Source: Saccharospirillum sp. (GTDB lineage: Bacteria; Pseudomonadota; Gammaproteobacteria; Pseudomonadales; Natronospirillaceae). From it: DNA of 64,000 bases. The translations under genes and the position numbers were made by a program. Positions 20,239 through 30,401 of this stretch are shown here, piece by piece; the first letter of the stretch is position 1; each line of letters begins with the position of its first letter. The notes beneath the pieces are model-generated. The model was not told where the DNA came from. It was given only the letters and a program-made list of their open reading frames with translations, and made no database searches. The DNA is taken from assembly GCA_022565595.1 (NCBI GenBank), contig JAIUML010000002.1, positions 62,001 to 126,000 of the forward strand, read 5' to 3'.

Positions 20239-21141
20239 ATGAAAGACCTTCTGATATACCCACTGGAACACCTCGCCATTACGGGGTTTTCTGGCACTGA
20301 TACCCTGAACTTTTTGCAAGGTCAGGGCACCCAGGATTATCTGCAGATGGGTGAGCGCCCTGCCCTGCCTGGTGCCTTCTGCAATGCCAAGGGCCGTGTC
20401 GTCACCAATGTCTGGAATCTGTTGTTGCAACAGGATCCGGCCGATATCAAGCTGATCTGTCATGCCAGCAGCGCCCCTCTGTTGCAAGCCCATCTAAAAA
20501 AATATCTGCCCTTCTTTCGTGGTTCCCGAATGCAGGATGAGCGACTGGTCTTCCACGGCCTCGGCCTCAGCGGACCCGCCGTTACTGACTGGCTGAATGC
20601 GTCCTTGGGCCAGGCCAGCAAAGGCGTCTGGCAAAAACAAGGGCATTTCGCTTTTGTGCTGCCCGATGGCCGAGCTCAGTATTGGCTGAATGCAACGGCG
20701 GAAGACTACGAAGACCGCCTGGCGGCCATCGAACAGGAAACAGTTTGCCCCGGCGAAGTCTGGCAGCGCCTGGACATCGAAGCAGGGTACCCCTGGGTAG
20801 AAGCCCATCAACATTTGAGCTTTATTCCACAAATGCTGAACCTGGACACCCTGGAAGGGGTTTCCTTTAAAAAAGGCTGTTACACAGGCCAGGAAGTTGT
20901 GGCAAGGTTACACTATAAAGGGCAAAGCAAGCGCACCCTTGGTAGTCTGACCTGGAGCGGTGATGCCGTGCCTGACAGCCTCAACCTCTATAATGAAACA
21001 GGGCCAGCGGGCGAATGGGTCAACTGGGTCAAGCCGGATGATTTTGGAGCCGGGCTTGCTGTACTTAAATCAAGCGACCGCGATCAACCACTGTTTCTGG
21101 ACGAAGGCCGACGCTGCCCGTTGAAACTGCTACAATCGTAG
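20239..21141 (+). CDS. ygfZ: tRNA-modifying/Fe-S repair protein YgfZ
   Basis: 300 aa. Folate-binding YgfZ supports assembly or repair of some Fe-S enzymes such as MiaB. The signature KGCYTGQEVVARLHYKG is present at ~212-228 (the conserved Cys in KGCYxGQE). The C-terminal part is a short GcvT-like barrel. It is 42 bases upstream of the HDOD gene, same strand, and divergent from sdhE, a common gammaproteobacterial arrangement. Confidence 0.93.
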   Translation: MKDLLIYPLEHLAITGFSGTDTLNFLQGQGTQDYLQMGERPALPGAFCNAKGRVVTNVWNLLLQQDPADIKLICHASSAPLLQAHLKKYLPFFRGSRMQDERLVFHGLGLSGPAVTDWLNASLGQASKGVWQKQGHFAFVLPDGRAQYWLNATAEDYEDRLAAIEQETVCPGEVWQRLDIEAGYPWVEAHQHLSFIPQMLNLDTLEGVSFKKGCYTGQEVVARLHYKGQSKRTLGSLTWSGDAVPDSLNLYNETGPAGEWVNWVKPDDFGAGLAVLKSSDRDQPLFLDEGRRCPLKLLQS

Positions 21142-21183
21142 CAGTTGCCTGTCGGGTTAATTACATCAGGGAAACCTTTATTT

Positions 21184-22020
21184 ATGAGCACCTTGGTCGA
21201 AACCGTTAAACAAGACATCATCGATGCATTGAATAACGACCAATTGGTCATGCCCAGCCTGCCTGAAGTGGCGCTGAAAGTTCGGGACACGGCCGAAAAC
21301 CCCGACTCCACGGTAAAAGATCTGGTCAATATTATCAGTCAGGATGGAGCGCTCAGTGCGCGCATTATTCGAGTGGTCAATAGCCCGCTATTACGCGCTC
21401 CCCTTGAAGTAAGAGATCTGGGCATGGCCGTCAGCCGGCTCGGCATGAATTACACCTCCAACCTGGCCGTTGGCCTGGCCATGGAGCAGATGTTCCAGGC
21501 CACCAGCGACATGATCGACAAACGCATGCGGCAACTGTGGCGCCTGACCGGACAGGTTGCTGCCATGTCGTCGGTGCTGGCCAAGCACAGTGATGTATCT
21601 ACACCCGATCAAGCCATCATGGCGGCTCTGGTGCACCGCCTGGGTGCGCTGCCGATCCTCACTTACGCGGAAGAGCACGATGAACTGATTCAGAACAACA
21701 TTTCGCTAGGCCAGGTCATCGATCAGTTGCACGGCAAACTCGGTGCTTTGATTCTGGAGCGCTGGTACTTCCCGGCCAACCTTTGCCTGGTACCCAAGGA
21801 ATACCGCAAACTCGACCGAGAACGTGACCATGCCGACATGACAGACCTGGTCATGGTTGCCAATCTGTTGGTAATGCGAGATGGAAAAAGCGGCTGGGCC
21901 AAAAGAGACTGGGCAGAAATCAGTGCCTTTCACAGGCTGAAGCTTCCGGCCGACCGCGATGACCCGATCTACAAGGAACTGGATTCCCAGGCCGAAGCAG
22001 CTCAGGCGGCCTTTCTTTGA
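21184..22020 (+). CDS. HDOD-domain signalling protein
   Basis: 278 aa from ATG 21184. Almost the whole length is an HDOD domain (MPSLPEVALKVRD ... ISQDGALSARIIRVVNSP ... AVSRLGMNYTSNLAVGLAMEQMF ... LAKHSDVSTPDQAIMAALVHRLGALPILTYAEE), a relative of HD phosphohydrolases that usually lacks the metal residues; here the second half of the HD motif reads VHRLG, so it is likely a non-catalytic signalling module. The partner is unknown. A longer form starting at 21145 is possible but has no ribosome site. Confidence 0.85.
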   Translation: MSTLVETVKQDIIDALNNDQLVMPSLPEVALKVRDTAENPDSTVKDLVNIISQDGALSARIIRVVNSPLLRAPLEVRDLGMAVSRLGMNYTSNLAVGLAMEQMFQATSDMIDKRMRQLWRLTGQVAAMSSVLAKHSDVSTPDQAIMAALVHRLGALPILTYAEEHDELIQNNISLGQVIDQLHGKLGALILERWYFPANLCLVPKEYRKLDRERDHADMTDLVMVANLLVMRDGKSGWAKRDWAEISAFHRLKLPADRDDPIYKELDSQAEAAQAAFL

Positions 22021-22030
22021 CGAGAGGCTG

Positions 22031-22300
22031 TCACCGGCTGCTTGTCTCAGGTGCAGACCATTGCTCAAGGTCGGTGATGATGCGCAAAGCCTCTTGCCGA
22101 TTCTGGCCGCAAATGGACTCCTCGGCCTGAAACTCGGCACAAACGGCAGGCCGTTCTGGTCTGCCAAAAAGCGCACAGCGAAAATCTGCCAGCAGATGAA
22201 CACAGCGAACCCCCGCAGGCTTGCCGCTGGGCATGCCAAAAAATGGCCGGTTGATGGACGGTGCAATACAGCAGGCACCACAGTTGCTACGACATTGCAT
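22031..22300 (-). CDS. YkgJ-family cysteine-cluster protein
   Basis: 89 aa from the ATG at 22300 (a second ATG 12 bases upstream is equally possible). It begins MQCRSNCGACCIAPSI and has later cysteines in GVRCVHLL, RCALFG and AVCAEFQ, giving the CxxxCGxCC...C...C pattern of YkgJ (UPF0153) proteins that bind zinc or iron. The GMPSGKPAGVRC and GRPERPAVCAEFQ stretches are strongly conserved in pseudomonad members. Function unknown. It is convergent with the HDOD gene. Confidence 0.85.
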   Translation of the reverse strand: MQCRSNCGACCIAPSINRPFFGMPSGKPAGVRCVHLLADFRCALFGRPERPAVCAEFQAEESICGQNRQEALRIITDLEQWSAPETSSR

Positions 22301-22330
22301 AAATACTGGCATTCCAGTTTGAGGTAATAA

Positions 22331-23098
22331 ATGACTCTACACAGCGAGAGCCTGGGCCAGGGCCCGGATATAATCATACTACACGGCCTCTTTGGTAGCG
22401 GCGACAACTGGCGCAGCATCGCCAAAGGGCTCGAAGCCAACTACAGGGTGCACCTGCTCGACCTCCCCAACCACGGCCGCTCCCCCTGGACAGAGCAACA
22501 GAGCTACTCGAGTTTCGCCCAGGCCGTCCTCGACTGGGCCGACCAGGCAGACATCAAGCGCTTCCACCTGATGGGCCATTCCATGGGAGGCAAGGTGGCC
22601 ATGCAGATGGCGCTGAACGACAGCAACAAGCGCATCGACAAGCTGATCATCGTCGACATAGCCCCCCGCCCCTATCCACCGCACCACCAGGACATTTTCA
22701 AGGCGCTACGCAGTGCAGACCTGAGTCAACACAAGGACCGCCGCAGCGTAGACAAGGCCCTGACCGACGGCATAGAAACCGCCGGCATTCGCCAATTCAT
22801 CCTGAAAAGCCTCTACCGCAACGACGCCGGAGACCTGGCCTGGCGCTTCAACCTGGACGCCCTAGAGCACCAATACGAAGACATCGCCCAGGAGCCAGAA
22901 TTCACCCACCCCTTCGACCATCCCACCCTCTTCATCAAGGGCATGAACAGCCAGTACATCACCGACAAGGACAGAGACCCCATCCGCGAGCGATTCCCCA
23001 AAGCCGAAGCCAAACTGATAGAAGGCGCCGGCCACTGGCCACACGCCGAAAAACCACGCGCTTTCTTGCGGCTGGTTGAGCAGTTTCTCGCGGCTTAG
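22331..23098 (+). CDS. YbfF-like alpha/beta hydrolase (esterase)
   Basis: 255 aa alpha/beta-hydrolase. Oxyanion loop ILHGLFGSGDNW (residues ~26-37), nucleophile elbow GHSMGG with S84, and a C-terminal catalytic His in GAGHWPHAEKP (~236). DIAPRPYPPHHQDIF is typical of YbfF, an esterase active on acyl-CoA and malonyl-CoA esters in vitro. No signal peptide, so cytoplasmic. It is divergent from the YkgJ-type gene (30 bases between starts). Followed by the repeat region at 23.1 kb. Confidence 0.85.
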   Translation: MTLHSESLGQGPDIIILHGLFGSGDNWRSIAKGLEANYRVHLLDLPNHGRSPWTEQQSYSSFAQAVLDWADQADIKRFHLMGHSMGGKVAMQMALNDSNKRIDKLIIVDIAPRPYPPHHQDIFKALRSADLSQHKDRRSVDKALTDGIETAGIRQFILKSLYRNDAGDLAWRFNLDALEHQYEDIAQEPEFTHPFDHPTLFIKGMNSQYITDKDRDPIRERFPKAEAKLIEGAGHWPHAEKPRAFLRLVEQFLAA

Positions 23099-23143
23099 GT
23101 TACTCGGCCCGGTTTACTATTCGACAGTGGCCCGCACTCGCCA

Positions 23144-23239
23144 CTGGGTAGGCCCTTCCGAGGGACGCTGCAAGTACGGCCGTGTAAGCTCGGCGACAGC
23201 CATCCATGGCTGTCGACGCCCTCGGAAGGGCCTACCCAG
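23144..23239. repeat. Palindromic element 1 (21-bp perfect inverted repeat)
   Basis: Left arm 23144-23164 and right arm 23219-23239 are perfect reverse complements over 21 bases, beginning CTGGGTAGGCCC. Inside is a second hairpin, CGACAGCCAT (23194-23203) and ATGGCTGTCG (23206-23215), separated by CC. The whole can fold into a long two-stage hairpin. It looks like a dispersed non-coding repeat of the REP/MITE kind; the core GCCATCCATGGC is shared with element 2, 200 bases away. Confidence 0.8.
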
Positions 23240-23439
23240 CACCGAGCGCTATCATTGTGAATCACATCAAATGTACCAACTGAATACCTGAGCGGAAATA
23301 CATTTCCAGTGAGCAGTACTGATAAATTCATTATCGGAACAAGCTAATATTTCCATTATGGTAATAACTTACTCGACTGGAATACGCGGTATCGTTTCAA
23401 AGGTTTTTTTGAATGGGCTGGAAATGCAAGCGGCCGGAG

Positions 23440-23584
23440 TTGGGTGCACCTTTTGGAGGACGTCGGCAGCCATGGCCGACTTTTTGCTCCTGCAAAGTCG
23501 GCACTACGCCATCCATGGCGGTCGGATGGCTGCCGCCGAGCCTACAGGGACGTACTTGTGGCGACCTCCAAAAGGCGTACCCAA
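23440..23584. repeat. Palindromic element 2 (20-bp inverted repeat, three inner hairpins)
   Basis: Outer arms 23440-23459 and 23565-23584 match at 18 of 20 positions (TTGGGTnCnCCTTTTGGAGG). Inside: CGGCAGCCAT (23464-23473) pairs with ATGGCTGCCG (23526-23535); GCCGACTTT (23475-23483) pairs with AAAGTCGGC (23494-23502); CGCCAT (23507-23512) pairs with ATGGCG (23515-23520) around CC. The fold is branched, clover-like. It shares the core GCCATCCATGGC and the overall plan with element 1 but is longer. Confidence 0.8.
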
Positions 23585-23637
23585 TAACGGCTGCGGACCA
23601 CTGCTACAATGCCAACCCAGCCTACATGGCAAAGAAG

Positions 23638-23991
23638 TCAAAAAGTCCGAGAACCACTGTTTTCCAGTTCAGCCAGAAGGTGCCGCAAACGGATGTGGCC
23701 GGCTTCGTTCAGGCGCGCCTTTTCGTGGCGGGCGCGCAGTCCGCATTCCTCGTTCAGCTTGGCGCATTTCAGGCGCAGGGCTTCGAGTTTCTCGTCGTGT
23801 CGAATGGGCATTTCCAGGAAAAAGGACCACTCCTGGACTGAGGCTTCCCCCTCGGACATCTGGGTCAGCAGCTTCTCGATCGACTCCTCGGTTGGCTGGT
23901 AAACCGGCGACTTGCCGAACAGCATGGCCAGAGCCACGCCGCCGACTACCAGCAGTGAGACGACGAAAACGACCAGAAACTCGGCAAACAT
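23638..23991 (-). CDS. Small membrane-anchored protein coupled to purL
   Basis: 117 aa, not recognised. One N-terminal membrane helix (FLVVFVVSLLVVGGVALAMLFG, ~5-26), then a charged, mainly helical cytoplasmic or periplasmic part with VQEWSFFLEMPIRHDEKLEALRLKCAKLNEE. The ATG overlaps the purL stop (TGATG), so translation is coupled to purL. The region ends at the boundary of the repeat area. Codon use looks like the neighbours, supporting a real gene. Its function is unknown; a link with purine synthesis is only positional. Confidence 0.7.
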   Translation of the reverse strand: MFAEFLVVFVVSLLVVGGVALAMLFGKSPVYQPTEESIEKLLTQMSEGEASVQEWSFFLEMPIRHDEKLEALRLKCAKLNEECGLRARHEKARLNEAGHIRLRHLLAELENSGSRTF

Positions 23992-26900
23992 CAGCCTACC
24001 CAGACTCGGGCATTGCGGAACATTCTTAACCAGGCACCGTCTTCCAGCCAGTGATCCGGGTACCAGGAGTTGGTGACCGCCCGGAATACCCGCTCAGGGT
24101 GCGGCATCATCACCGTGATGCGGCCGTCTGTATTGGTGAAACCGGTAACACCCTGGGGTGAACCGTTCGGGTTGAACGGGTAGCTCTCGGTGATGTTTGC
24201 ATGGTTATCAATGTAGCGCATGGCGACCAGGCCGCTGCTCAGGGCAGCATCGCGATGGGCATCGTCTCGGAATTCTGCCCGACCTTCGCCGTGAGCTACG
24301 GCGATAGGTAGACGTGAGCCTGCCATGCCGCTCAAGAAAATGGAGGGAGATTCTGGCACTTCCACCATCACCGTGCGCGCCTCGAACTGCTCCGAAGCAT
24401 TGCGCACAAAATGCGGCCAGTGCTCGGCACCCGGAATCAGGTCGCGCAGGTTGGACAGCATCTGGCAGCCATTGCAGACACCCAGAGCAAAGGTTTTCGG
24501 ATCGTGGAAGAAGGTGCGGAAGGCTTCGCGGATCTGTTCGTTGAAGCGGATGGTCTTGGCCCAACCTTCACCGGCGCCGAGAACATCGCCGTAGGAGAAA
24601 CCACCGCAGGCCACCAGGCCAGTAAAGTCGGCTAACTGCACGCGGCCGCTGAGCAGGTCGCTCATGTGTACGTCTACAGCGTCGAAACCGGCTCGATCGA
24701 AAGCAGCAGCCATTTCTACCTGACCGTTAACGCCCTGCTCGCGCAGAACCGCCACCTTCGGTTTATGGGCAGAAACTGCCAGATCGGCAGTGACGTCTCG
24801 CGTTTCATCAAAACTCAGGTCAACGTGCAAGCCCGGGTCGTTGGCATCCAGCCAACGGTCGTATTCCTGTTTGGCGCAAGCTTCATTGTCGCGCAGCGCC
24901 TGAATTCTGTAACTGGTTTCGTTCCAGATGCGCAGCAAGTCGGTACGCGGCTTGACCAGCACTTCGTCATTATCGGACAACAGACGAATGTAATCGTCAT
25001 CGTTGCACTCACCGATAACCATGCTGCAATCGCCGAGGCCGGCGGCGGTTAACTGCTGCAGAACCTGCTCGGTTTCAATGCGACGGACCTGGATGACCGC
25101 ACCCAGTTCTTCGGCAAAAAGTGCCGCCAGCAAGTCCTTATCGGCAAAGCGCTCCAGACGCACATCGATGCCGGTGCGTCCGGCAAAGGCCATTTCACAG
25201 AGCGTGGTGAAGAGGCCACCATCGGACCGGTCGTGGTACGCCAGCAGCTTGTCGTCGGCGAGCAGGCCTTGTATCACTGCCCAGAAGGCTTTCAGGTCTT
25301 CGCTGTCGTCCAGATCCGCAGGCATATCGCCTACCTTGCGGTATACCTGTGCCAGGGCTGAGCCACCCAGACGATTCTGGCCCCGACCCAGGTCAATCAG
25401 GATCAGGTCGGTGTCGTCCTTGTCGGTGCGTAACTGAGGGGTAATGGTTTTGCGTACGTCCGTGACCGGAGCTACGCCGGTAACGATCAAACTCAAGGGC
25501 GCGGTAACGGCTTTGCTCTTGCCCTTTTCTTCCCAGGTCGTGCGCATGGACATGGAGTCCTTGCCCACTGGTATGGTCAGGCCGAGTTCCGGGCACAATT
25601 CCAGGCCAACGGCTTTGACAGTATCGAACAGTGCCTGGTCTTCACCGGGGTGACCCGCGGCAGCCATCCAGTTGGCCGAGAGGCGGATTTTAGGGAGTTC
25701 ACCAATAGCAACACTGGCCAGGTTGGTGACGACTTCGGCAACGGCCAGTCGGCCGGAAGCGGGAGCATTCAATAGTGCCACAGGAGTGCGCTCACCCATG
25801 GCCATGGCTTCGCCGGTGTAGCCTTCAAAACCGGTGGTGGTCACGGCGGCATTGGCTACAGGGATCTGCCAGGGGCCAACCATCTGATCACGGGCCACCA
25901 TACCGGTGATGGACCGGTCGCCAATGGTGATCAGGAAGCTCTTGCTGGCGACGGCGGGCAAGCGCAACACTCGCTCGGCGGCCTCAGTGAGGTCCAGACC
26001 TTTGGTCGAGAAAGCTTCGGGGGTGTAGCTCTGACGCTCGAAGCTGCGCTCCATGCGAGGCGCCTTACCGAGCAGCACATCCAGCGGCATATTGATCGGC
26101 TGATTGTCGAAATGGCGATCGCTCAGTACCAATTGCTTGTCTTCGGTTGCCTCGCCTATAACCGCATAAGGACAGCGCTCACGCTGACAGATGGCTTCAA
26201 AACGGGCCAGATTGTCTGCGGTGACCGCCAACACATAACGCTCCTGGCTTTCATTGCTCCACACCGCCAGTGGCGACATGCCGGGTTCATCGTTGGGAAT
26301 ATCACGCAGTTCAAATCGGCCACCACGACCACCGTCATTGACCAGTTCCGGAAAAGCGTTGGACAAGCCACCCGCACCGACATCGTGAATAAAGGCGATG
26401 GGGTTATCGGCACCCAGTTGCCAGCAACGGTCGATGACTTCCTGACAGCGTCGCTCCATTTCCGGGTTGCCACGCTGAACCGAGGCGAAATCCAGGTCTT
26501 CGTTACCCTCGGTGCTGTCCATTGAGGAAGCCGCGCCACCACCCAGGCCAATCTGCATGGCCGGACCACCCAGAACAATCAGCCGGGCGCCATTGGGCAG
26601 GCTGTCCCAGGCTTTTTCGACATGATCTTCGCGAATGTTGCCATAGCCACCGGCGATCATGATCGGCTTGTGATAGCCACGCACTTCGGTGCCATTGACG
26701 CCAGGGGCCGAAAGCTCAAAGGTGCGGAAGTAACCAACCAGATTGGGGCGGCCAAACTCGTTGTTGAAGGCTGCGGCACCCAGAGGGCCGTCGATCATGA
26801 TATCCAGCGCCGAGACAATGCGACCGGGCTTGCCATAACGACTTTCCCAGGGCTGCTGATAGCCGGGAATATTGAGATCCGAGACGGTAAAACCGGAAAG

Positions 26901-27899
26901 GCCAGCTTTCGGCTTGCCCCCCATCCCTGTCGCGCCCTCGTCACGAATCTCACCACCAGCTCCAGTAGCCGCCCCGGCAAAGGGGGCAATGGCAGTCGGG
27001 TGGTTATGGGTTTCTACCTTGAAGAGTATGTGAACCGGCTCGCCATGGTAACGGTAGTGCTGGTCCGCATCCGGGTAAAAGCGGCCGGTGGTAAAGCCCT
27101 CGATGACCGAGGCGTTGTCCTTGTATGCAGAAAGCACACCCAGGCTATTGTTGGCATAGGTGTTCTTGATCATCTTGAACAGCGACCACTCCTGCGGCTC
27201 GCCATCGATTACCCAACTGGCATTGAAGATCTTGTGCCGACAATGTTCCGAGTTTGCCTGGGCAAACATCATCAGTTCGACGTCGGTCGGATCCCGCTCC
27301 AGTTTCTGATAAGCAGCGACCAGGTAATCCATCTCATCGTCAGCCAGCGCCAGGCCAAGTTCACGATTGGCTCGCTCAAGGGCGGCTCGACCGCCGCTGA
27401 GCACAGGCACACGGGTCAGTTCAGCGGGTGCCGACTGGGCAAAGAGTTGCCCCTGGGCTGGCTCATCGAACAACGCTGTCTCGGTCATCCGATCATGGAC
27501 TACGCCCGCCAGAGTCGATAACCGGGTATCATTCAGGGGTTGTTCAGTGCGAATACGGTAAAGTATTCCTCGTTCCAGACGACGAACCTTCGCCAGGCCG
27601 GTATTAAGGGCGATGTCCGTTGCCTTGGAGCTCCAGGGTGAAATGGTGCCCAGACGGGGAATCACGTAAATAGCGACGCCGCTGGCGTCCTCTGCCGGTA
27701 CAGCCGGCCCATAGTGCAACAATTGCTCAAGAACACCCTGTTCATCACTGGACAATGGCTCGAACAGATCGACGAAATGCACGAATTCGGCGTAAATATC
27801 CTCAATGCGGGAAACGTCACCGAGGCAAGTCTGAGCCTCCTTGAGCAAACGTTGGCGGGCAAAGGGCGATAGAGCGGGGTTTCCACGAAGTGTCAGCAT
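23991..27899 (-). CDS. purL: Phosphoribosylformylglycinamidine synthase (PurL)
   Basis: 1302 aa, the large single-chain PurL of gammaproteobacteria. It converts FGAR, ATP and glutamine to FGAM in purine synthesis. N-terminal domain, two AIRS-type ATP-binding halves ([33 protein letters not shown]; SVGxDSMSM-like [10 protein letters not shown]) and a C-terminal glutamine amidotransferase with Cys in [10 protein letters not shown] and His-Glu in MPHPERVF. It is divergent from mltF as in Pseudomonas and its stop overlaps the next gene. Confidence 0.98.
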   Translation of the reverse strand: MLTLRGNPALSPFARQRLLKEAQTCLGDVSRIEDIYAEFVHFVDLFEPLSSDEQGVLEQLLHYGPAVPAEDASGVAIYVIPRLGTISPWSSKATDIALNTGLAKVRRLERGILYRIRTEQPLNDTRLSTLAGVVHDRMTETALFDEPAQGQLFAQSAPAELTRVPVLSGGRAALERANRELGLALADDEMDYLVAAYQKLERDPTDVELMMFAQANSEHCRHKIFNASWVIDGEPQEWSLFKMIKNTYANNSLGVLSAYKDNASVIEGFTTGRFYPDADQHYRYHGEPVHILFKVETHNHPTAIAPFAGAATGAGGEIRDEGATGMGGKPKAGLSGFTVSDLNIPGYQQPWESRYGKPGRIVSALDIMIDGPLGAAAFNNEFGRPNLVGYFRTFELSAPGVNGTEVRGYHKPIMIAGGYGNIREDHVEKAWDSLPNGARLIVLGGPAMQIGLGGGAASSMDSTEGNEDLDFASVQRGNPEMERRCQEVIDRCWQLGADNPIAFIHDVGAGGLSNAFPELVNDGGRGGRFELRDIPNDEPGMSPLAVWSNESQERYVLAVTADNLARFEAICQRERCPYAVIGEATEDKQLVLSDRHFDNQPINMPLDVLLGKAPRMERSFERQSYTPEAFSTKGLDLTEAAERVLRLPAVASKSFLITIGDRSITGMVARDQMVGPWQIPVANAAVTTTGFEGYTGEAMAMGERTPVALLNAPASGRLAVAEVVTNLASVAIGELPKIRLSANWMAAAGHPGEDQALFDTVKAVGLELCPELGLTIPVGKDSMSMRTTWEEKGKSKAVTAPLSLIVTGVAPVTDVRKTITPQLRTDKDDTDLILIDLGRGQNRLGGSALAQVYRKVGDMPADLDDSEDLKAFWAVIQGLLADDKLLAYHDRSDGGLFTTLCEMAFAGRTGIDVRLERFADKDLLAALFAEELGAVIQVRRIETEQVLQQLTAAGLGDCSMVIGECNDDDYIRLLSDNDEVLVKPRTDLLRIWNETSYRIQALRDNEACAKQEYDRWLDANDPGLHVDLSFDETRDVTADLAVSAHKPKVAVLREQGVNGQVEMAAAFDRAGFDAVDVHMSDLLSGRVQLADFTGLVACGGFSYGDVLGAGEGWAKTIRFNEQIREAFRTFFHDPKTFALGVCNGCQMLSNLRDLIPGAEHWPHFVRNASEQFEARTVMVEVPESPSIFLSGMAGSRLPIAVAHGEGRAEFRDDAHRDAALSSGLVAMRYIDNHANITESYPFNPNGSPQGVTGFTNTDGRITVMMPHPERVFRAVTNSWYPDHWLEDGAWLRMFRNARVWVG

Positions 27900-28045
27900 G
27901 ACTGAACGGGCCTGTTCTTGAGAGCGGATAAAATCGGCGCGTATGGTAGCGGAAAAGGCAGTAAAATGGCACTGTCTTGCCGGTCAGATATTCACCCTCA
28001 GCAGACCGGTTGCAAGAACACCAACAAGAGAGTCAAGGAGACAAT

Positions 28046-29491
28046 TTGGTTCTGCTCCATCGATACAGCTGGCGCACCTCAGTGCAAGGGGTCATCGCCT
28101 TGATCGTCTTCGGCTTGATCGTCACAGGTCTTGCTCGAGGCCTGACGTGGCACAACCACTGGGAGCAAACCGAGCGAAGTGGCGTACTGACGGTGGGCAT
28201 TCGAGCCGCAGAGGGTGTGTTCTGGCCGGGGGATCAAGGCTTCACTGGCCTTGAGCACGATCTGGCTCAACTCATTGCACAACGCCTGGGGCTCAGAGTT
28301 CAACTGGTTGCAGTGCCTGAGCCGGCAGACCTCTATCGTGCACTGAATAGCGGTGCCGTTGATATGGTCTTGACAGGTATCAGTCAGAATCTTAGCCACA
28401 CCGACTTCAAACTGGGCCAGCCTTACCTGATGACGGAGCTGGGTTTGACCCGACCCATGGCCCGCCGCGCCCCCGAGCTTCTGGATCAGCGCATTGGCGT
28501 ACTGGATCCTGGCAGCCAAAGCGATGTCAGCTCCGAACTGCAGAAACAATACCCCTTGTTGAACTTGCGCACTTCACACTATCAAAGCACAACCGAGTTG
28601 ATGACTCGAATTGAGCTGGAAGAACTGGATATGGCTCTGGTCGATCAACGAGAGTTTCAAACACAGCGAGCATTCTTCCCCGACCAACGCTTCGACAGCC
28701 TCAGTACTCACCAGCGGCCCATAGCACCGCTATTCCGTATCCAGCCAGATGACAGCCTGATAAAACGGGTGAACGACGTTTTGAAGGCCTTGACCGAGGA
28801 GGGGATGCTGGCTCGCCTGACAGACCAGTATCTGGGCCATACTCAGGAGTTCGACTATGTTGGCGTGTTGACCTTCGAGCAACATCTGCTGAGCCGACTG
28901 CCTGAGTATCGGGAGGAATTTGAAGCTCAGGCAGAAGAAACCGGCATGGACTGGCGATTACTGGCCGCCCTTGCCTATCAGGAAAGCCACTGGCGTGCCA
29001 ATGCCGTCTCACCCACCGGGGTACGTGGCATCATGATGGTGACCCAGCGTACCGCGCGTGAAATGGGCATCACCAACCGCCTTGACCCAAAACAGTCGAT
29101 TGCTGCCGGCAGCCGCTACCTGAGCCAACTTCATCGACGGATTCCTGAGCGCATTCCTGAGCCGGACCGAACCTGGTTTGCCATGGCAGCTTACAACGTC
29201 GGCATGGGCCATCTGGAAGATGCACGCATCATCACGGAGCGTCTGGGAGACGACCCGGACAGCTGGTTGTCCGTGCGTAACCACTTGCCCAAGCTCGCTC
29301 TCAATGAGTGGTACCCGCAAACTCGTTACGGGTACGCCCGAGGCCACGAACCGGTTATCTATGTCGCCAACATCCGGCGCTACTACACGACCTTGCAGCG
29401 AGCCTTCCCGCAATTGGATGAGTCTGCGACCAACAACGATCGAGTCGATAACCTGCCCCTGCCGGCTCCACCACCCGTCTCACCTTTCTGA
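28046..29491 (+). CDS. mltF: Membrane-bound lytic murein transglycosylase F (MltF)
   Basis: 481 aa. It cleaves peptidoglycan glycan strands with formation of 1,6-anhydro-MurNAc. An N-terminal membrane segment (VIALIVFGLIVTGLARGL) is followed by a periplasmic solute-binding-like domain (~45-265) and a lysozyme-like SLT domain (~275-445) with catalytic Glu in ALAYQESHWRANAVSPTGVRGIMM and AAYNVGMGHLEDAR. I choose the TTG at 28046, five bases after AAGGAG, rather than the ATG 69 bases upstream, which has no ribosome site. Confidence 0.92.
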   Translation: MVLLHRYSWRTSVQGVIALIVFGLIVTGLARGLTWHNHWEQTERSGVLTVGIRAAEGVFWPGDQGFTGLEHDLAQLIAQRLGLRVQLVAVPEPADLYRALNSGAVDMVLTGISQNLSHTDFKLGQPYLMTELGLTRPMARRAPELLDQRIGVLDPGSQSDVSSELQKQYPLLNLRTSHYQSTTELMTRIELEELDMALVDQREFQTQRAFFPDQRFDSLSTHQRPIAPLFRIQPDDSLIKRVNDVLKALTEEGMLARLTDQYLGHTQEFDYVGVLTFEQHLLSRLPEYREEFEAQAEETGMDWRLLAALAYQESHWRANAVSPTGVRGIMMVTQRTAREMGITNRLDPKQSIAAGSRYLSQLHRRIPERIPEPDRTWFAMAAYNVGMGHLEDARIITERLGDDPDSWLSVRNHLPKLALNEWYPQTRYGYARGHEPVIYVANIRRYYTTLQRAFPQLDESATNNDRVDNLPLPAPPPVSPF

Positions 29492-29519
29492 CCATGCCTC
29501 AGCGAAGGTCTCAAGTGAA

Positions 29520-30401
29520 TCAGAAGCTGAGCCGGAAACCCGTCTGAAACAACCAGAGCCCATCTTCAGACTGCCAGCGCGCTTCCGAATAATGGCGCAA
29601 TGAAGGACTGAAACGTTGATCAAAGCCGAGTGACCAGGTACCGACATCGGTCACTGCATCGCGGCTGTACATTAACTTGCTGACCACAGAACCGGCCTGA
29701 TAGGTGGCAGCGACATCCCAGGCGACCGTGTCGGACTGATAGAGGTGACTGTATGCCAACAAAAAACCATCCTGAAACCAGTTGACGCTGAACCCCCAGA
29801 GGCCATCATCGTCCTCGACTTCAGTACTCCGGTAGCTCAATACCAGCTGCCCTTCGGGTGTATCCAGCCCGCCAGCAAGCGCCCACTGATCAATAGTGGC
29901 CTCTTCTCCGGGAGCTCCCAGGCCCAGCTCCAATGAAGCAAAGGCAAAGTCACCGTCGCTGACTTCCAGTTGAAAAGCCCGAGGTGCAAAAGCATTGACG
30001 TAAGCACCGGAGGCACTGCCGCCGCCCGCCTGACCGTTCAACATCGACACCGGCCTGACAACATAGAGGCTCTCCAGCGTCTCCACACGACCGGCCCTTA
30101 CCTGATAGAGCGGCAACTGCCACTCCAGATACATTTGACGGGTGCGCGCCTCCGGCTCCTCCGCCAGGCCATCCAACTCGAACTGCCAGACGCCATTGAA
30201 GCGACTGCCTGGCAAGCCTTCGCTCACACTGACCCCCAACCAGCTGTTCGGGGTTTCGACCAACCAACGCTCGGATTCATCACTGGAATCGGCACCATAG
30301 GCGCCCTGCACCTGCAGGTTGCCACTGAGTTGGCTCTCTACTGCAAATGCAGTCAGGGGAGCAACAGCAACAGCCAGCGCCAGAGTTGTCTGCTTGATCA
30401 T
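29520..30401 (-). CDS. Predicted outer-membrane beta-barrel (porin-like) protein
   Basis: 293 aa from ATG 30401. Signal peptide (MIKQTTLALAVAVAPLTAFA) then alternating hydrophobic/polar beta strands through the length, closing with FQTGFRLSF, i.e. a C-terminal Phe as in outer-membrane barrels. The size fits a 14-16 strand porin-like protein, but no family is certain. Its start overlaps the purU stop as TGATG, an unusual pairing of a porin with a formyltetrahydrofolate enzyme. It is convergent with mltF (28 bases between stops). Confidence 0.7.
   Translation of the reverse strand: MIKQTTLALAVAVAPLTAFAVESQLSGNLQVQGAYGADSSDESERWLVETPNSWLGVSVSEGLPGSRFNGVWQFELDGLAEEPEARTRQMYLEWQLPLYQVRAGRVETLESLYVVRPVSMLNGQAGGGSASGAYVNAFAPRAFQLEVSDGDFAFASLELGLGAPGEEATIDQWALAGGLDTPEGQLVLSYRSTEVEDDDGLWGFSVNWFQDGFLLAYSHLYQSDTVAWDVAATYQAGSVVSKLMYSRDAVTDVGTWSLGFDQRFSPSLRHYSEARWQSEDGLWLFQTGFRLSF

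Larger units (their letters stand above)
23099..23637. other. Gene-free region carrying two palindromic elements
   Basis: 539 bases without a credible gene. It holds two structured elements (23144-23239 and 23440-23584, listed separately) and about 200 bases of AT-richer spacer between them. Open frames that cross it read through the inverted repeats, have no ribosome-binding sites and do not resemble proteins. No promoter or terminator for the neighbours is obvious, though the first hairpin could stop transcription from the esterase gene. Confidence 0.7.

Noticed and set aside
23440-23584. tRNA or tmRNA-like gene suggested by the clover-like fold
   Set aside because: No T-loop GTTCRA, no acceptor CCA-type end and no anticodon arm; the arms match a repeat element instead.
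23358-24029. 223-codon open frame crossing palindromic element 2
   Set aside because: It translates the inverted repeats and the antisense of the small membrane protein gene; no ribosome site.
26622-27521. 299-codon open frame antisense to purL
   Set aside because: purL is unmistakable on the other strand; this frame is a by-product of GC-rich codon use.
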